Shown here: positions 1 through 10,985 of the stretch, one piece after another
How positions within the stretch are numbered: position 1 is the stretch's first letter
Layout: each line of letters starts with the position of its first letter
NCBI GenBank assembly: GCA_035235625.1
Contig: CP141141.1
Span: 24,611,968-24,675,967, forward strand
Direction of reading: 5' to 3'
Origin: Saururus chinensis
Taxonomy: Eukaryota; Streptophyta; Magnoliopsida; Piperales; Saururaceae
Length of the DNA: 64,000 nt
Made by a program: the position numbers and the translations under genes
The notes under the pieces: model-generated
The model's database searches: none
The model's input: the letters and a program-made list of their open reading frames with translations, nothing else
Told to the model about the DNA's origin: nothing

Positions 1-214
1 GGGGGGTGGGTTAATCGTGAATAAAAGATAGAAGGGAGAGGAAAGTTGAAGGGGAGGGTCAATCCCTCACTCAGGGCTATGTAAGTTGCATGCCCTCTTC
101 TGCCGTTAGGTCGAGATCTGATGGCTCGCAAAGCCAGGGCTCACACAAACAAGACTAAAAAAATAATTTTTTTGGTAAGTATATATCATTTAAATATAAA
201 GTTATCATAATTTG
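1..214. other. Left flank of nested element A, no gene
   Basis: I see no coding potential here. The last five bases, atttg at 210-214, are repeated at 31115-31119 directly after the right LTR of element A. This stretch was therefore contiguous with 31120 onward before A inserted. Confidence 0.7.
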
Positions 215-1764
215 TGTAACGCCCCTTGATTTTTTGGAATAAAAGAAAATATATTTTGTAAAACGTAACGAAATTTAATTCCTAATGCCAAGGATCACCG
301 TGTACCAAAAGAGTAATTACACTTTGTATTATACAAAGATATCCAAAATTGGGCATAACATGCCTTTATACATCAGTCAGTACAAACATTACATAATGTA
401 CAAAAAGATAGTACAAAAACTGTAATTTAAGAAAACTCTTTGTCGGCTCCTTCAGATTCGAGTAACACACCTGCAAAATCTGAGGGTGGGTGAGTAAATT
501 CATACTCAGTAGGTTGAGTTAAGTTCTAAGAATATGCTTCATGGATGTAAAAATCATGTCATCCTTCTTTTAAAATCATTCAGAAAATAAAACAAGTCTG
601 AAAACACAGTCACAGAAATGTTGTGATACCAGACGACTTACACCCGCACTCATGGGGCAACGGGAGACGGAAGGAAAGGGATTTTCTCATGATATCCCAG
701 TCCTGTATGCACGCTAGAGACAAATATTGTGGTACCTAGAATCATCATCATCAAAATAATCCTCAGTTTCAAAAAACCAAGAACTATCCAGAGGGTATGG
801 TTACCCAAAACTCGGAGAAGTTTCTGAAAAGAGGAGATGTTTTTAAAGACAAAGTTTCTTTTCAGAAAGAGTAGAAGAAAACCTTTAGCAGAACTTTTGG
901 CGAGTCAAAATCCCGGAATACGATTAGAATTTAAAACTACCTACCTATAACGCGTGTGGAGTATAAGAAATCCCCATGTAGAATATAAAGAAGATCCTTC
1001 CTTCAAGCGGGAAATTCGGTAGAATAACAGTCCCAAGGCATAGAACACCTTCGATTTAATGGGGTACGACTTTTGAATGGGCTGAAAAGGGTTTGAAACG
1101 GTCTGGAAACTATAAAAAGAAGAAAGGGGAGGATTAGGAACGAGGTATGTTTTTCTAGATTTTAGAGAGGTAACCTCGAGAAAATAACCCTTCCGGTGCG
1201 TAGAGCACACTCGATTTAGTAGGAAACGGGTCTTGGATCATGTAATTCAAACTTAAAACGGGTCAGAAACAATGAAAACAGTGAGAGAGGTAAGAAAATG
1301 AGTTGTGGTAAAAAAGTGGCCGGAATAGTGTATTTATAAGGGAGGAGGGTGGTGGTGCACCACCGGAAATGGTGGGTGCCACTACCACAAAAAATGGCGG
1401 GAATGGGACAATCGTGCGCTCGTCATGCTCATTCGGCGCCCCATGCCGCGCCAAGCCGAATTAAAAATATATATTTTTATTTTATAAACTTAAACTTCAA
1501 ATAAACGTAACTTCCTATTCCGAAAGTTTTGCGCGTTCTTTGTACCGTTGAGCTCGTATTGATGGGCCCTACGAGACTAGACCATTTATGAACTGATTTA
1601 CCCACATTTTAAAAGTAGGTCCCGCTGGTAGAGCATGCTTCTCGAGCTCGTAACTTTTGTTCCCGACCTCCGATTTGCTCGTCTCTATGAGCTCTAACTG
1701 AACTTAGCAAATTATTAGAAATAAATGTTATAAAAAGATTGCATCAGAAATTAGGGTCATTACA
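215..1764 (-). repeat. Element A 3' LTR
   Basis: The LTR is about 1.55 kb, from tgtaacgcccc to gggtcattaca, and matches 29514-31114 along its length. Read on the minus strand, it has a TATA-like box at about 1331-1340, a GCCCCATGAGT motif at 647-657 and an inverted repeat GAGTA/TACTC at 492-507. The last two modules recur in the LTRs of B, F and G. Confidence 0.92.
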
Positions 1765-1766
1765 AT

Positions 1767-1781
1767 CTACCCCCTTTAGAG
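1767..1781 (-). other. Element A polypurine tract
   Basis: Read on the minus strand, a purine-rich run containing aaaggggg lies a few bases upstream of the 3' LTR. This is the usual primer site for plus-strand DNA synthesis in LTR retrotransposons. Confidence 0.7.
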
Positions 1782-1805
1782 GAATTTCGTCCTCAAAATT
1801 TGAAT

Positions 1806-3256
1806 TATTCACTCATTGAATAACTTCAGGGTACTTTTTCTTCATTTCGCTCTCCAGCTCCCAAGTGTCTTCTTCTGAAGAATGATACTGCCATAGCACT
1901 TTGACTAAGGGAATCCTTTTCGTCCTCAAGCTCTGTTCCTTATGATCCAAAATTTTAACTGGTTTTTCTTCAAACGATTAGTCTGTCTTAAGAGTGATTA
2001 AACTCTGATCAAGAACATGTGAGGAATCTCGGACACATTTCCTAAGCATGGATACGTGAAATATGTCGTGGACATTGTCGAGTTGTGGAGGCAAGGCTAA
2101 TCTATAAGCCACTGCTCCTACTTTGTCCAAAATTTCAAACAGTCCGACAAAGCGAGGACTTAGTTTGCCTTAAACTCCAAATCTCATGACTCCTCGGGTT
2201 GGCCAAACCTTTAGTAATACTTGATCTCCCACGCTAAAGTCGATATCTTTCCATCTCTGATCAGCATAACTCTTTTGACGACTATGGGATGCCATTAGAT
2301 AATGCTTGATAAGTTTCGCCTTATTTGCACACTGTTGCAGAAGTTCAGACTTAATAAATCTTCATTCTCCTATTTCATTCCAACACATCAGTAATTGGCA
2401 AGGTCGTCCGTACAATGCTTCATAGGGTGCCATACCTATGCTGCCATGATAGCTATTGTTGTAGGCGAACTCGACCATTGGTAAATGTTTGTCCCAGTTA
2501 CCTTTCCAATCCATTGCACAAGCTCGTAACATATCTTCCAAAGTTTGAATAGTTCTTTCTGATTGCCCGTCTGTTTGTGGGTGAAAAGCAATGTTGAACT
2601 TAAGATTTGTGCCTAACTCTTCTTGAAGTCCTTGCTAAAACTTGGAGGTAAAACAACTGTCTCAATCTTAGATGATCGATAGCGGTATTCCATGCCGACT
2701 CACAATTTCCTTCACGTATAAATTTGCCAAAGAACTTAAGGATTGCTTTTTCTTAAAGGAAGAAAATGCGCACACTTTGTGAGTCAATCTATGATTACCA
2801 AAATGGATTCATGTCCTTGTGTGGTCCTAGGTAGTGTCGAAACAAAATCCATAGTAATGTGTTCCCACTTCCACTCGGGGATCTCAATCGTTTGAAGGTA
2901 CCCCGAAGGTTTTTGGTGTTTGGCTTTAACTTTCTGACAAGTTAAACATCTTGAAATATATTCTCCTATATCCTTCTTCATCCCATTCCAGCAAAAACTC
3001 ATTTTTAAATCTTGATACATTTTTGTTCCTCCCGGGTGGATGGTGTATCGAGACCGATGTGCTTCATGTAATAGGTCTTCCCTTAGCTCAGGTATTTTAG
3101 GTATTACTAATTGCCCTCGAAATCGAACACCTCCATCTGAGCCTTTGATGAAGTCAGATCTTTCAAGCAAAGTTTGCACTTCTTCATTACCTTTCTAACC
3201 TTCAAGAATACACTCAACTAGCACCGATTTCACTTCTAGATTGGTAATGAAAGATT
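1806..3256 (-). pseudogene. Element A integrase with C-terminal chromodomain
   Basis: Translated on the minus strand, this stretch gives an integrase in several frames. The N-terminal H2C2 zinc-binding segment (HEAHRSRYTIHPGG, then CLTCQ) and the start of the catalytic core (ITMDFVSTLP) are in an open stretch at 2784-3179. The rest of the core, the GPF-like C-terminal region (SPRFVG.FEILDKVG) and a chromodomain tail (YHSSEEDTWELESEM, about 1818-1904) are broken by stops and frameshifts. In chromoviruses the chromodomain directs integration to particular chromatin marks. The homologous region in B is at 7680-9105. Confidence 0.85.
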
Positions 3257-3329
3257 TCTTGTTTTCAGATTGTAGCTCGGGTTGGAAACTTATTGTTTCT
3301 TCCAACAGTTTCCACTCCTTAACAAGCAT

Positions 3330-4416
3330 GAAGGCTAATCCCCCGGATTTACAACTTAAAGTATCAGCTACTACGTTGGCTTTTCCAGGGTGATACTTGA
3401 TAGAAAAGTTATAATCCTTAAGATATTCAATCTACCGTCTTTGCCTCATATTAAGATCACTTTGGGAAAATATATACTTTAAACTTTGACGATCGATGAA
3501 AACTTCAAACATTTCCCCATATAGATAGTGTCTCCATATTTTTAGTGTAAAAACTACCGTTGCTAATTCCAAATTGTGAGTAGGGTAGTTACCTTCATGT
3601 TTCTTTAATTGTCGTGAAGCGTATGCTATCACTTTTCCGTCTTGCATTAATACGCATCCTAAGCCTCTTTTAGAAGCATCGCTGTACACGACAAAACCTC
3701 CACTGCCAGTCGGCAATGCGAAAATAGGTGCAGTTGTTAATTCTCTTTTCAACTTGAGAAAACTCTTTTCACAAGCCTCATCCCAAACAAATTTTACTCC
3801 TTTCCTTGTCAATTTTGTCAGAGGCAAGGCAATGCTTGAAAATCCATGGATGAATCTTCGGTAATAACCCGCAAGGCCTAAGAAGCTCTGAATTTCTATT
3901 AATGTCTTCGGCCTTTCCCATTTGATGACCACTTCAATCTTGGTTGGGTCCACCGATACTCCGTTCTTTGAAATTATGTGTCCTAAAAAGACCACTTGTT
4001 CCATCCAAAATTTGCACTTGCTGAACTTGGCGTATAGCTTATGATCCCTCAGCGTTTGTAGAACTACTTGCAAATGTACTTGGTGTTCTTCTAAGCAACT
4101 AGAGTAAATTAGGATGTCGTAAAAAAATACGATTACAAACTTATCCAAAAAGAGCCCAAAAACTCTATTCATGAGATCCATGAAGGCAGCTAGGGTATTT
4201 GTTAATCCAAATGGCATAACTAAAAACTCATAGTGGCCATACCGGGTGCGAAAAGCTGTCTTAGAGATATCCCCATCTCGTATCCTCAACTGATGGTAAC
4301 CTGACTGTAGATGTATTTTGGAGAAAACTTTGGCTGTCTGCAATTGATCGAACAAGTCATCTATACGAGGCAAGGGATATTTGTTCTTTATGGTGATGGC
4401 ATTGAGAAGTCAGTAG
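3330..4416 (-). pseudogene. Element A reverse transcriptase and RNaseH
   Basis: The main open stretch is 3432-4373 (313 codons). It carries RT motifs ([35 protein letters not shown]) and RNaseH motifs ([26 protein letters not shown]). The catalytic YxDD box, normally FIDDILIYS in this clade, reads FFYDILIYS here, so the first catalytic Asp is replaced by Tyr. RNaseH then runs through a stop (after DLNMRQRR) to about 3340. A stop also separates this ORF from the upstream RT N-terminus. The enzyme cannot be active as written. Confidence 0.9.
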
Positions 4417-5037
4417 TCAATGCATAACCTCACCGACCCGTCCTTCTTTTTCACAAACAGGACCGGTACTCCCCAAGGAGAGACATGGTCGGATAAATCC
4501 TTTCTCTAACAATTCATGCAATTGACTTTTTAACTCCTTTAACTCCGCAGGAGCCATGGGGTAGGGTGTCTTGGAGATGGGATTTGTTCCCAGCATCAAC
4601 TCAATAGAAAAATCTATCTCTCTTATTGGTGGTAATCTAGAGAGGTCATCAGGAAAAACGTCAGAGAAGTCTTGTACTACTTCAATACTTCCCAGTTTAT
4701 TTGTAGTAGTCTCTCTAGTTTCCACACTGGCAAGATAAGCCTGACATCCTTCTTTTAAAAGCCGATGAGCCTTGACTGCCGAGATTACACATGGCTTGGA
4801 ATGATCCTTAAGTCCATAAAAAGTAAAATTCCTATCTTCTTGTTCAAAGTTCACCTTCTTCTGTTTACAATCTACTAACGCCCCATTATCGGCTAACCAA
4901 TCCATACCTAATATGACATCAAAGTCGATCATATTTAGGAGAATGAGGTCGGCCTCCCACTGACATTTCTCTAAGGAGATAGATACCCCTTGAAGAAATT
5001 CACGAGCTAAAAACGTTTTCCCCATTGGGGTGGACAC
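4417..5037 (-). pseudogene. Element A protease C-terminus and RT N-terminus
   Basis: This open stretch of 206 codons includes the protease/linker block DVILGMDWLADNGALVDC and the RT N-terminal block PIREIDFSIEL...[16 protein letters not shown], both typical of plant chromoviruses. The reading frame is lost just before the TGPV/VKKKDG region, where the pol frame shifts. It is continuous in order with RT at 3330-4416 and with the protease active-site region just upstream. Confidence 0.88.
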
Positions 5038-5634
5038 TTCTAAGACCTATCCCAAATTTAAAATAGGATAGCTAATGCTCAAGCAAAATCGAACAATATG
5101 AAAGAATGTGTTGACCCTGGATCTATCAAGATTTTTGCTATTTTATCCAAGACCAGAAGTGTACCTTGAATGATGGCAGTCGACGCTTTAGCCTCTTCAG
5201 CAGTAATTGCAAAGACCCGACCTTGAGCTTTTGGTTTTGATTCTTCTTGCATTTTTCTTGTTGGACAGTCTCTAATCTGATGACTACGTTCACCACAAAA
5301 GAAGCGCTTTTCGTCAGTAAGGTAGCATGATCTTGATGGATGAATTTTGTTACACTAAGGACATCTTTCTAACTTCTTCTCTCCCCTTAATTGCGAAGGT
5401 GGTTCTGAGGGCTTTTGAAACTTACGATTATTCTGATTATTAAACGTAAGCTTCCTTTTCCTTTCATCAGGTCGGAAATAACTGTTTTGTCCTCGATCTT
5501 TACGTCCAACCACATACTCCCGGTAGTCCTACTCAAGGATAGAGGCTAGTTCTATCGCTTTGGAAAAAGTCATGGGTTGATGGCCAATAATTTTGCTTCG
5601 CAATCCATTATTTAGGCCCCTCACAAACTTCCGT
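5038..5634 (-). pseudogene. Element A gag C-terminus, zinc knuckle and protease active site
   Basis: In minus-strand translation the protease active-site block ILIDPGSTHSF lies near 5105-5140. A nucleocapsid zinc knuckle lies near 5260-5310 and reads FFCGERSHQIRDC, so its first Cys is lost compared with element B (CFACGDPGHQIKEC). The fragment ends abruptly at 5634 in a RKFVRGL-like gag block, where F is inserted. The gag N-terminus continues on the far side, at 28084. Confidence 0.82.
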
Positions 5635-6004
5635 TGTAATGTCTCTGATTTTTTGACGATTTTCTTGCTATTTTTTCGATCATTTTCGGTGGAAAAATAC
5701 GATGCTTTAGTGTATTCATATTTATATATATTTCCCCCGTATTTATATATGTAGAGTCAGGTGTGGGGCTCAGTCGCAGGCTGCGGGCCTTCCTGCAGGC
5801 TTAAGGTATGATTTTTGGATGTACGATATGTAACCAATGAGGTAAGTGTGTGATGGGGATATAAATGGAAAAAAAAAAGAAAAGGCTCGGGCTCGGCAGA
5901 GCCCGATCCAGAACTATCTGGAAGACAACCACCCCGCCCCATTCGTTCTCTTCTCCGGCGACCGGTGGCCGCCAGCAGGACGTCGGGCCACCACAGCCGG
6001 TTCT
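5635..6004 (+). repeat. Element F left part (U3 and TATA region)
   Basis: This is the first 370 bp of F, up to the B insertion. It holds AT-rich U3-like sequence, a TATA-like gatataaatgg near 5861, then GC-rich leader-like sequence. Short ORFs here are not supported as genes. The last bases, gttct (6000-6004), nearly match gtttt after B (23381-23385), which marks the B target site. Confidence 0.75.
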
Positions 6005-7643
6005 TGTGACGACCGTCATAAAATAATTTATGCCATAAATTTGCATAATTATTATTCCGCTCAGCACATGTTACATCGCACGTGAAACCAAACGTGACGG
6101 ATCGCCGTATGAATTCAAAAAAAACATAATAAAGATATAAAACATAATAAGTACTAACACTTTGGAGTTGAAGCACAGCTAAAATATTACATGTAGCAAA
6201 TCAGGATCTAGTCCAAAATACACTGTATGTAGAACATTTAAATTACAAAATACAGGCCTAACCAGCCTTTTATAAAAGTCAGATTATTACAGAAATATTT
6301 AAAGAAACTACATAGATAATTTTTCGGTTGACACCTCCAGATTGATTTTACTACATGCAGAGTCTGAGGGTGGGTGAGTATTTTTATACTCAGTAGGTGG
6401 AATTAAAATCTAATTTAATGCTAGGTAACATATAGTAATAATTTTTACAGAACAGATTCAGAAATAATTCCGGGAAAACAACGGTTCGTCCGATGACGAG
6501 AAATCCAGAGCCGTGATACTGAACGGCATTCCTCCGACGCTCATGGGGAAACCGAAAGCTCAGAAGGCAGAAGTTTTCCCATGATACTCCATACCTATAT
6601 GCACGTGCCTAATACCGATATTTTTTTCGGTAGGTATCTAGAAATATTGTTGTAGGTATAACCCTAGAACTCTCCAGAAACTACACCTACCATGTCATAA
6701 TTTTGATTAAATAAAACATGATGTACATAAAGCATTTCTTTTTGAAAACCTAAGAAAAGACATACGATTGACTAAAAACGGTCCATAAAAATAAGGCATA
6801 CACGCAAAGCATAAATTTAGAGTTTAAGACTCCCTACCTTCCAGTCGGAGTAGAAAGTTTGTGGTTGTAGAGAGCTGATATAGAAAATCCAATCCCGTCA
6901 CAGCGTCCAGCACTATCGCTTTAGTTAAGAACGCCTTTGAAACGGGTTAAATCGGAATTAAAATAACTCAAAACAGAGAGTCAGAAGTTTTAATGGAGGT
7001 GGAAGTGAATAGTAAAGTAGAAACATGGGGGTATATATGGAGATTGGGGAGAGATTGGCGCACGATGCGTGTCCGCCACGTGTTGCACGGTTCTGCGTGG
7101 TAACGCGGAACCCGACACGTGGGTTCCGCGTGACGCGCGGAACCGCGGTCCGCGCGTGGCCCGCAGAAACGGCATGCCGCGCGGGTACACCGCGAGGTGT
7201 GGACCCGCAGGCCCGTCGAGCGGGGTGAACCACGCGATGTCTCGCATCGCGCGGTCAAAATATGGTTGACGCAATGTTTGCATCAGCCCGAAATAAAATA
7301 TTATATATATTTTTTTCTTTTTTCAAAACTTTAAATTGCTCTAACTTTTTACCTATATATGGGAATTGTACATTCTTGGTACCGATGGACTCATATCGAT
7401 GAGCCCTTCGAAACAAGACCACTCAAGGGAAGGTTTCACTATAGTTTTACCATGGGCCCGCTTATGATGCGCACTCCCACGATCTCTACGTACGGCCACT
7501 ACCTCCGATTCAAATGATTCAAAAATCTTTATATTCGGTTTTTAGAGTTCTACGATAACTCTTTAGGTAACAAATCTAAATAGTGCTCTATTAATTTATA
7601 AAAAATTTACTATTAAAATGTACCAAAAATCTGGGTTGTCACA
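6005..7643 (-). repeat. Element B 3' LTR
   Basis: The LTR is 1639 bp and matches 21653-23380. On the minus strand it has a very CpG-rich U3 (about 7060-7260), a TATA box (tatatatgg on the plus strand at about 7032-7040), the module TCCCCATGAGC (6539-6549) and a perfect hairpin GAGTATTTTTATACTC at 6376-6391. Confidence 0.93.
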
Positions 7644-7679
7644 TTCTTCCCTCACAAAAATTTCGTTCTTGAAATTGAC

Positions 7680-9105
7680 TTGCTAGTCATCAAATAGTTC
7701 TGGATATTTCTTTACTATATCACTCTCTAATTCCCATGTGGCTTCCTCTGAAGAATGATGCTACCATAACACTTTGACTAATGGAATCCTTTTTGTCCTC
7801 AAGATTTGTTCTTTTCGATCTAGAATTTTGACCGGTTTTTCTTCAAATGTCAAGTCTGGTTCTAGATTGACCATTGTCTGATCCAAGACATGAGAAGGAT
7901 CTTGCACATATTTGCGAAGCATTGACACATGAAACACATTATGGACCTTGTCCAGTTGAGGGGGCAATGCTAATCTGTAAGCCACTGGTCCTATTTTATC
8001 AAGAATTTCAAATGGTCCTACAAATCGAGGACTTAGTTTTCCTTTCATACCAAATCTCATAACTCCTCGAGTTGGTGATACCTTTAGTAGCACATGATCG
8101 CCTATGCAGAAGTCGAGGTCTTTTCTTCGTTGATCGGCATAGCTCTTTTGACGACTTTGAGCTGTCTCCAATCAACTCCGTATAAGCTTTACCTTATCCA
8201 CACAATGTTGTATGAGTTCTGATTTTACTAATCTTCCTTCACCAACTTCACTCCAACAAGTTAGGGATCGATAGGGTCGTCCATAAAGAGCCTCATATGG
8301 TGTCATACCAATACTGGAATGATAACTATTATTATAAGAGAATTCAATTAATGGCAAGTGTTCATCCCAGTTACCTTTCCAATCTATGGCACACGTCTGT
8401 AACATGTCTTCTAGTGTCTGAATAGTTCATTCAGACTGACCATCAGTTTGCGGATGGAATGTTGTACTAAATCTGAGACTTGTTCCCAATTCTTCTTGAA
8501 GTCTTAGCCAAAAGTGTGAAGTGAACCGGCTATCTCGATCTGAAATGATCGATAAGGGTACACCATGCCAACTCACAATTTCTTTTATATACATTTTGGC
8601 CAAGACATTCAATGTCTGAGATTTCTTTAAAGGAAGGAAATGAGCACTCTTAGTAAGTCTATCCACTATAACCCAAATGGATTCATGGCCGGCTGATGTC
8701 TTGGGTAAGCCTGAAACAAAATCCATAGAAATGTGTTCTCATTTCCATTCTGGAATTTCAATAGGTTGAAGAGTACCTGATGGTTTCTGACATTCTGCTT
8801 TAACTTGCTAACAAGTCAAGCATTTAGAGACAAATTCTCCAATGTCCCTTTTCATCCCTTTCCACCAAAAACTTCTTTTGAGATCCTGGTACATTTTTGT
8901 TCCTCCTGGGTGGATAGTGTATTGAGATCTATGAGCTTCATGCAACAGTTCTTGTTTTAATTCAGGTACTGCAGGGACTACTAGTCGTTCTTTAAATCTT
9001 ATTCCTTCATTAGAATGTCTATTAAAATCAGGCTTACCTAAGAAGGTTTGTACTTCTACATCCTCTTTTTGTGTCTCCAAAATGCGCTCAATCAATTCCG
9101 ATTTT
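7680..9105 (-). pseudogene. Element B integrase with chromodomain
   Basis: The N-terminal zinc domain (HEAHRSQYTIHPGGTKMYQD, KCLTC) is open at 8808-9095. The DDE core is open at 8427-8726: MDFVSGLPKTSAGHE, ISDRDSRF and HPQTDGQSE contain the D, D and E catalytic residues. The C-terminal core and GPF region occupy 8172-8405 and 7761-8171. An in-frame amber stop follows KRIPLVKVLW, immediately before the chromodomain sequence HHSSEEATWE (about 7690-7760). The catalytic triad is intact, but the gene is split by several stops. Confidence 0.88.
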
Positions 9106-9149
9106 ATTTCCAGATTAGCTACGATTACCTTCTTGTTTCCTTATTGTAA

Positions 9150-9506
9150 TTGAGGTTGTAAATCTATTACCTCTTCCATCAATTTCCATTCTTTTATCAA
9201 CATTTGAGCTACCATTCATGTGGTCTTCCTACTCAAGGCATCGGCTACTACATTGGCTTTTCCTGGGTGATATTGAATAGAGAAGTCATAATCATTCAAG
9301 TATTCAATCCACCGTCTTTGCCTTAAATTTAAATCCCTTTGAGAGAAAATGTACTTCAGACTCTGATGATATGTAAAAACTTCAAATTTCTCTCCATACA
9401 AATAACGTCTCCAAAGTTTTAAGGCAAAAACCACTGCTGCCAATTCAAGATCATGGATGGGGTAATTACCTTCATGCTTCTTTGATTGTCTTGAAGCATA
9501 GGCTAT
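9150..9506 (-). pseudogene. Element B RNaseH C-terminal part
   Basis: The sequence [23 protein letters not shown] through [20 protein letters not shown] is the RNaseH C-terminal half. It stops exactly at the C1 insertion: codons for YASRQ lie at the left of 9507, and the preceding codons (QNEKVIA) resume at 16511. The two halves are homologous to element A 3340-3720. Confidence 0.88.
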
Positions 9507-10678
9507 TGATAAGTATAATTTATGCGTTATTTTACCCTTAATTATTCTATTTTCTAGTCTCATTTAAGTGTTAATATAGGTTAAATTATTAGATATTAAA
9601 TTTAATTAGGTTAGAAAAAGCTTCCATGGTGTTTTGAATTAAATTGGCTTATTTTGCAGATTCTTCATTAGCGATTGAACGGCCTCACTAACCGATCGAT
9701 CGGTTACACGTAAATTTGAAGAAAATTCAGTTCAAGAGTTCGAACGGGCATTCACGGCGATCGATCGGCATAACGTGCAGATTCCTTATTTCACCCAATT
9801 TTGAGTCCTTTTCATATACAACTCTTTCTTACGGATCTAATGCCTATATAAAGACTTATTTGGCACGAAATTAAGAGTTAACAAGTAGATTTTCTGAAGA
9901 GAAGAAGGAAGAAGAAGATGGAGAAGAAGCTAAAGCTTTCAATGGAGATTCAAGTGCTTTCTTCTACCATGGAAGGCTAAGCTTTTATTTTATTTAGGAG
10001 TTGATGAACCTATAGATAAGTTTCAGTTTTTTTTCTTTTTAATTTAGATCTCAGTTGTGAATTATGACAATTGTATGATAAGGATTTCCTTTTAATGGAA
10101 GAGCTTTTTAATGTTTATTCAAATCTATGTTGATTTATTGTCTTGTAGATGATAGATTGATGTGGTTTTGATATTTGCATCAATTCTGATTTCTGTGATT
10201 TAGATGAGATGGTCATACAATAGTTTTAATGTTCAGATAATTAAGGACTTGGATGAGTTATACTAAGATTAGACGGGTCATGCCTATAGCTATTTAGTGT
10301 AGATGATTCGTGCTATTGTCGAAGATAGTTCATGCCATGGAAATTAATTAATGATTCTTTCTGAAGTAATTCTAGCTTGTAGCTGAGAATACTTTTTCAT
10401 ATTCGCACTAGATTTAGATTAAAAGTTAAGGAATTGTTATGGTTCTATAGTGGATTCGATTTCCTAAGTAAATTCCATCATATTAATCTCTTACCTTTAA
10501 ACTAGTTGATTTCTTTTCCTTTATTTAATTAAAGTTTAAGTTGTTTTAGTTTTCAATCAGTAAATTCCTATTTAGATTTAGTAATTATTCATCCGTCCCT
10601 GAGGTTCGACAACCCTTAAATACTCATCCTAGTACAATTACCTTGTACACTTGCAAAGGGTTTAATTATAAACGATCA
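9507..10678 (+). repeat. Element C1 5' LTR
   Basis: The LTR is 1172 bp, from TGATAAGT to AAACGATCA. A TATA box (cctatataaag, about 9843-9853) follows a cluster of palindromic motifs at 9670-9775, including AACCGATCGATCGGTT at 9690-9705 and GTTCGAAC at 9738-9745. Confidence 0.95.
9843..9853 (+). promoter_or_regulatory. TATA box of C1 5' LTR
   Basis: The sequence cctatataaag is conserved in the 3' LTR and in the LTRs of C2 and D. It probably positions transcription start for the element about 30 bp downstream. Confidence 0.65.
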
Positions 10679-10684
10679 AGTTTT

Positions 10685-10702
10685 TGGCGCCGTTGCCGGG
10701 GA
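10685..10702 (+). other. Element C1 primer-binding site
   Basis: TGGCGCCGTTGCCGGGGA lies six bases after the LTR end. This is the PBS type of Athila-group elements, which I recall as complementary to tRNA-Asp. D (50064-50081, reverse) and E have closely similar sites. Confidence 0.8.
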
Positions 10703-10985
10703 CAATGTTGATTTGTTACTAAATTAGCTTTAGGATAATTCTAGATACTTTAGTTTCAGTTTACTTAATTTTTTTTAGGTTAATTTTTAGTTTCTTACCT
10801 TCTTTTAATTTGATCTTGTAGGTTGAGTTGACCGTGCTCTCTACACTTGTGGCCACAAGTGTACATTGGCAAGCATAGTACTTCTCTTCGGTTTGCTAGA
10901 TCCTTTTCCTTTTTTCCTTTTTTATTCTTTTTCCTTCATTTATTTTTTTATATATACTTAAAATTGTGTGGTGTGTTTGTGGTGT
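10703..10985 (+). other. Element C1 leader between PBS and gag
   Basis: This is untranslated leader of about 280 bp, AT-rich with pyrimidine tracts near 10905-10950. No ORF or regulatory motif is recognised beyond likely packaging/leader function. Confidence 0.5.

Noticed and set aside
941-1454. ORFs in the left A LTR (89 and 63 codons; related one at 30233-30517)
   Set aside because: A similar ORF exists in the other LTR, but the frame is interrupted differently and the region is U3/R; no protein family was recognised.
5757-6176. 139-codon ORF across the F/B boundary
   Set aside because: It spans the insertion junction at 6005 and has no motif, so it is a chance reading frame.
10685-10702. 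tRNA-like sequence
   Set aside because: It is only the short complement of a tRNA 3' end (a primer-binding site), not a tRNA gene; no cloverleaf is present. The same applies to 29490-29513 and 50064-50081.
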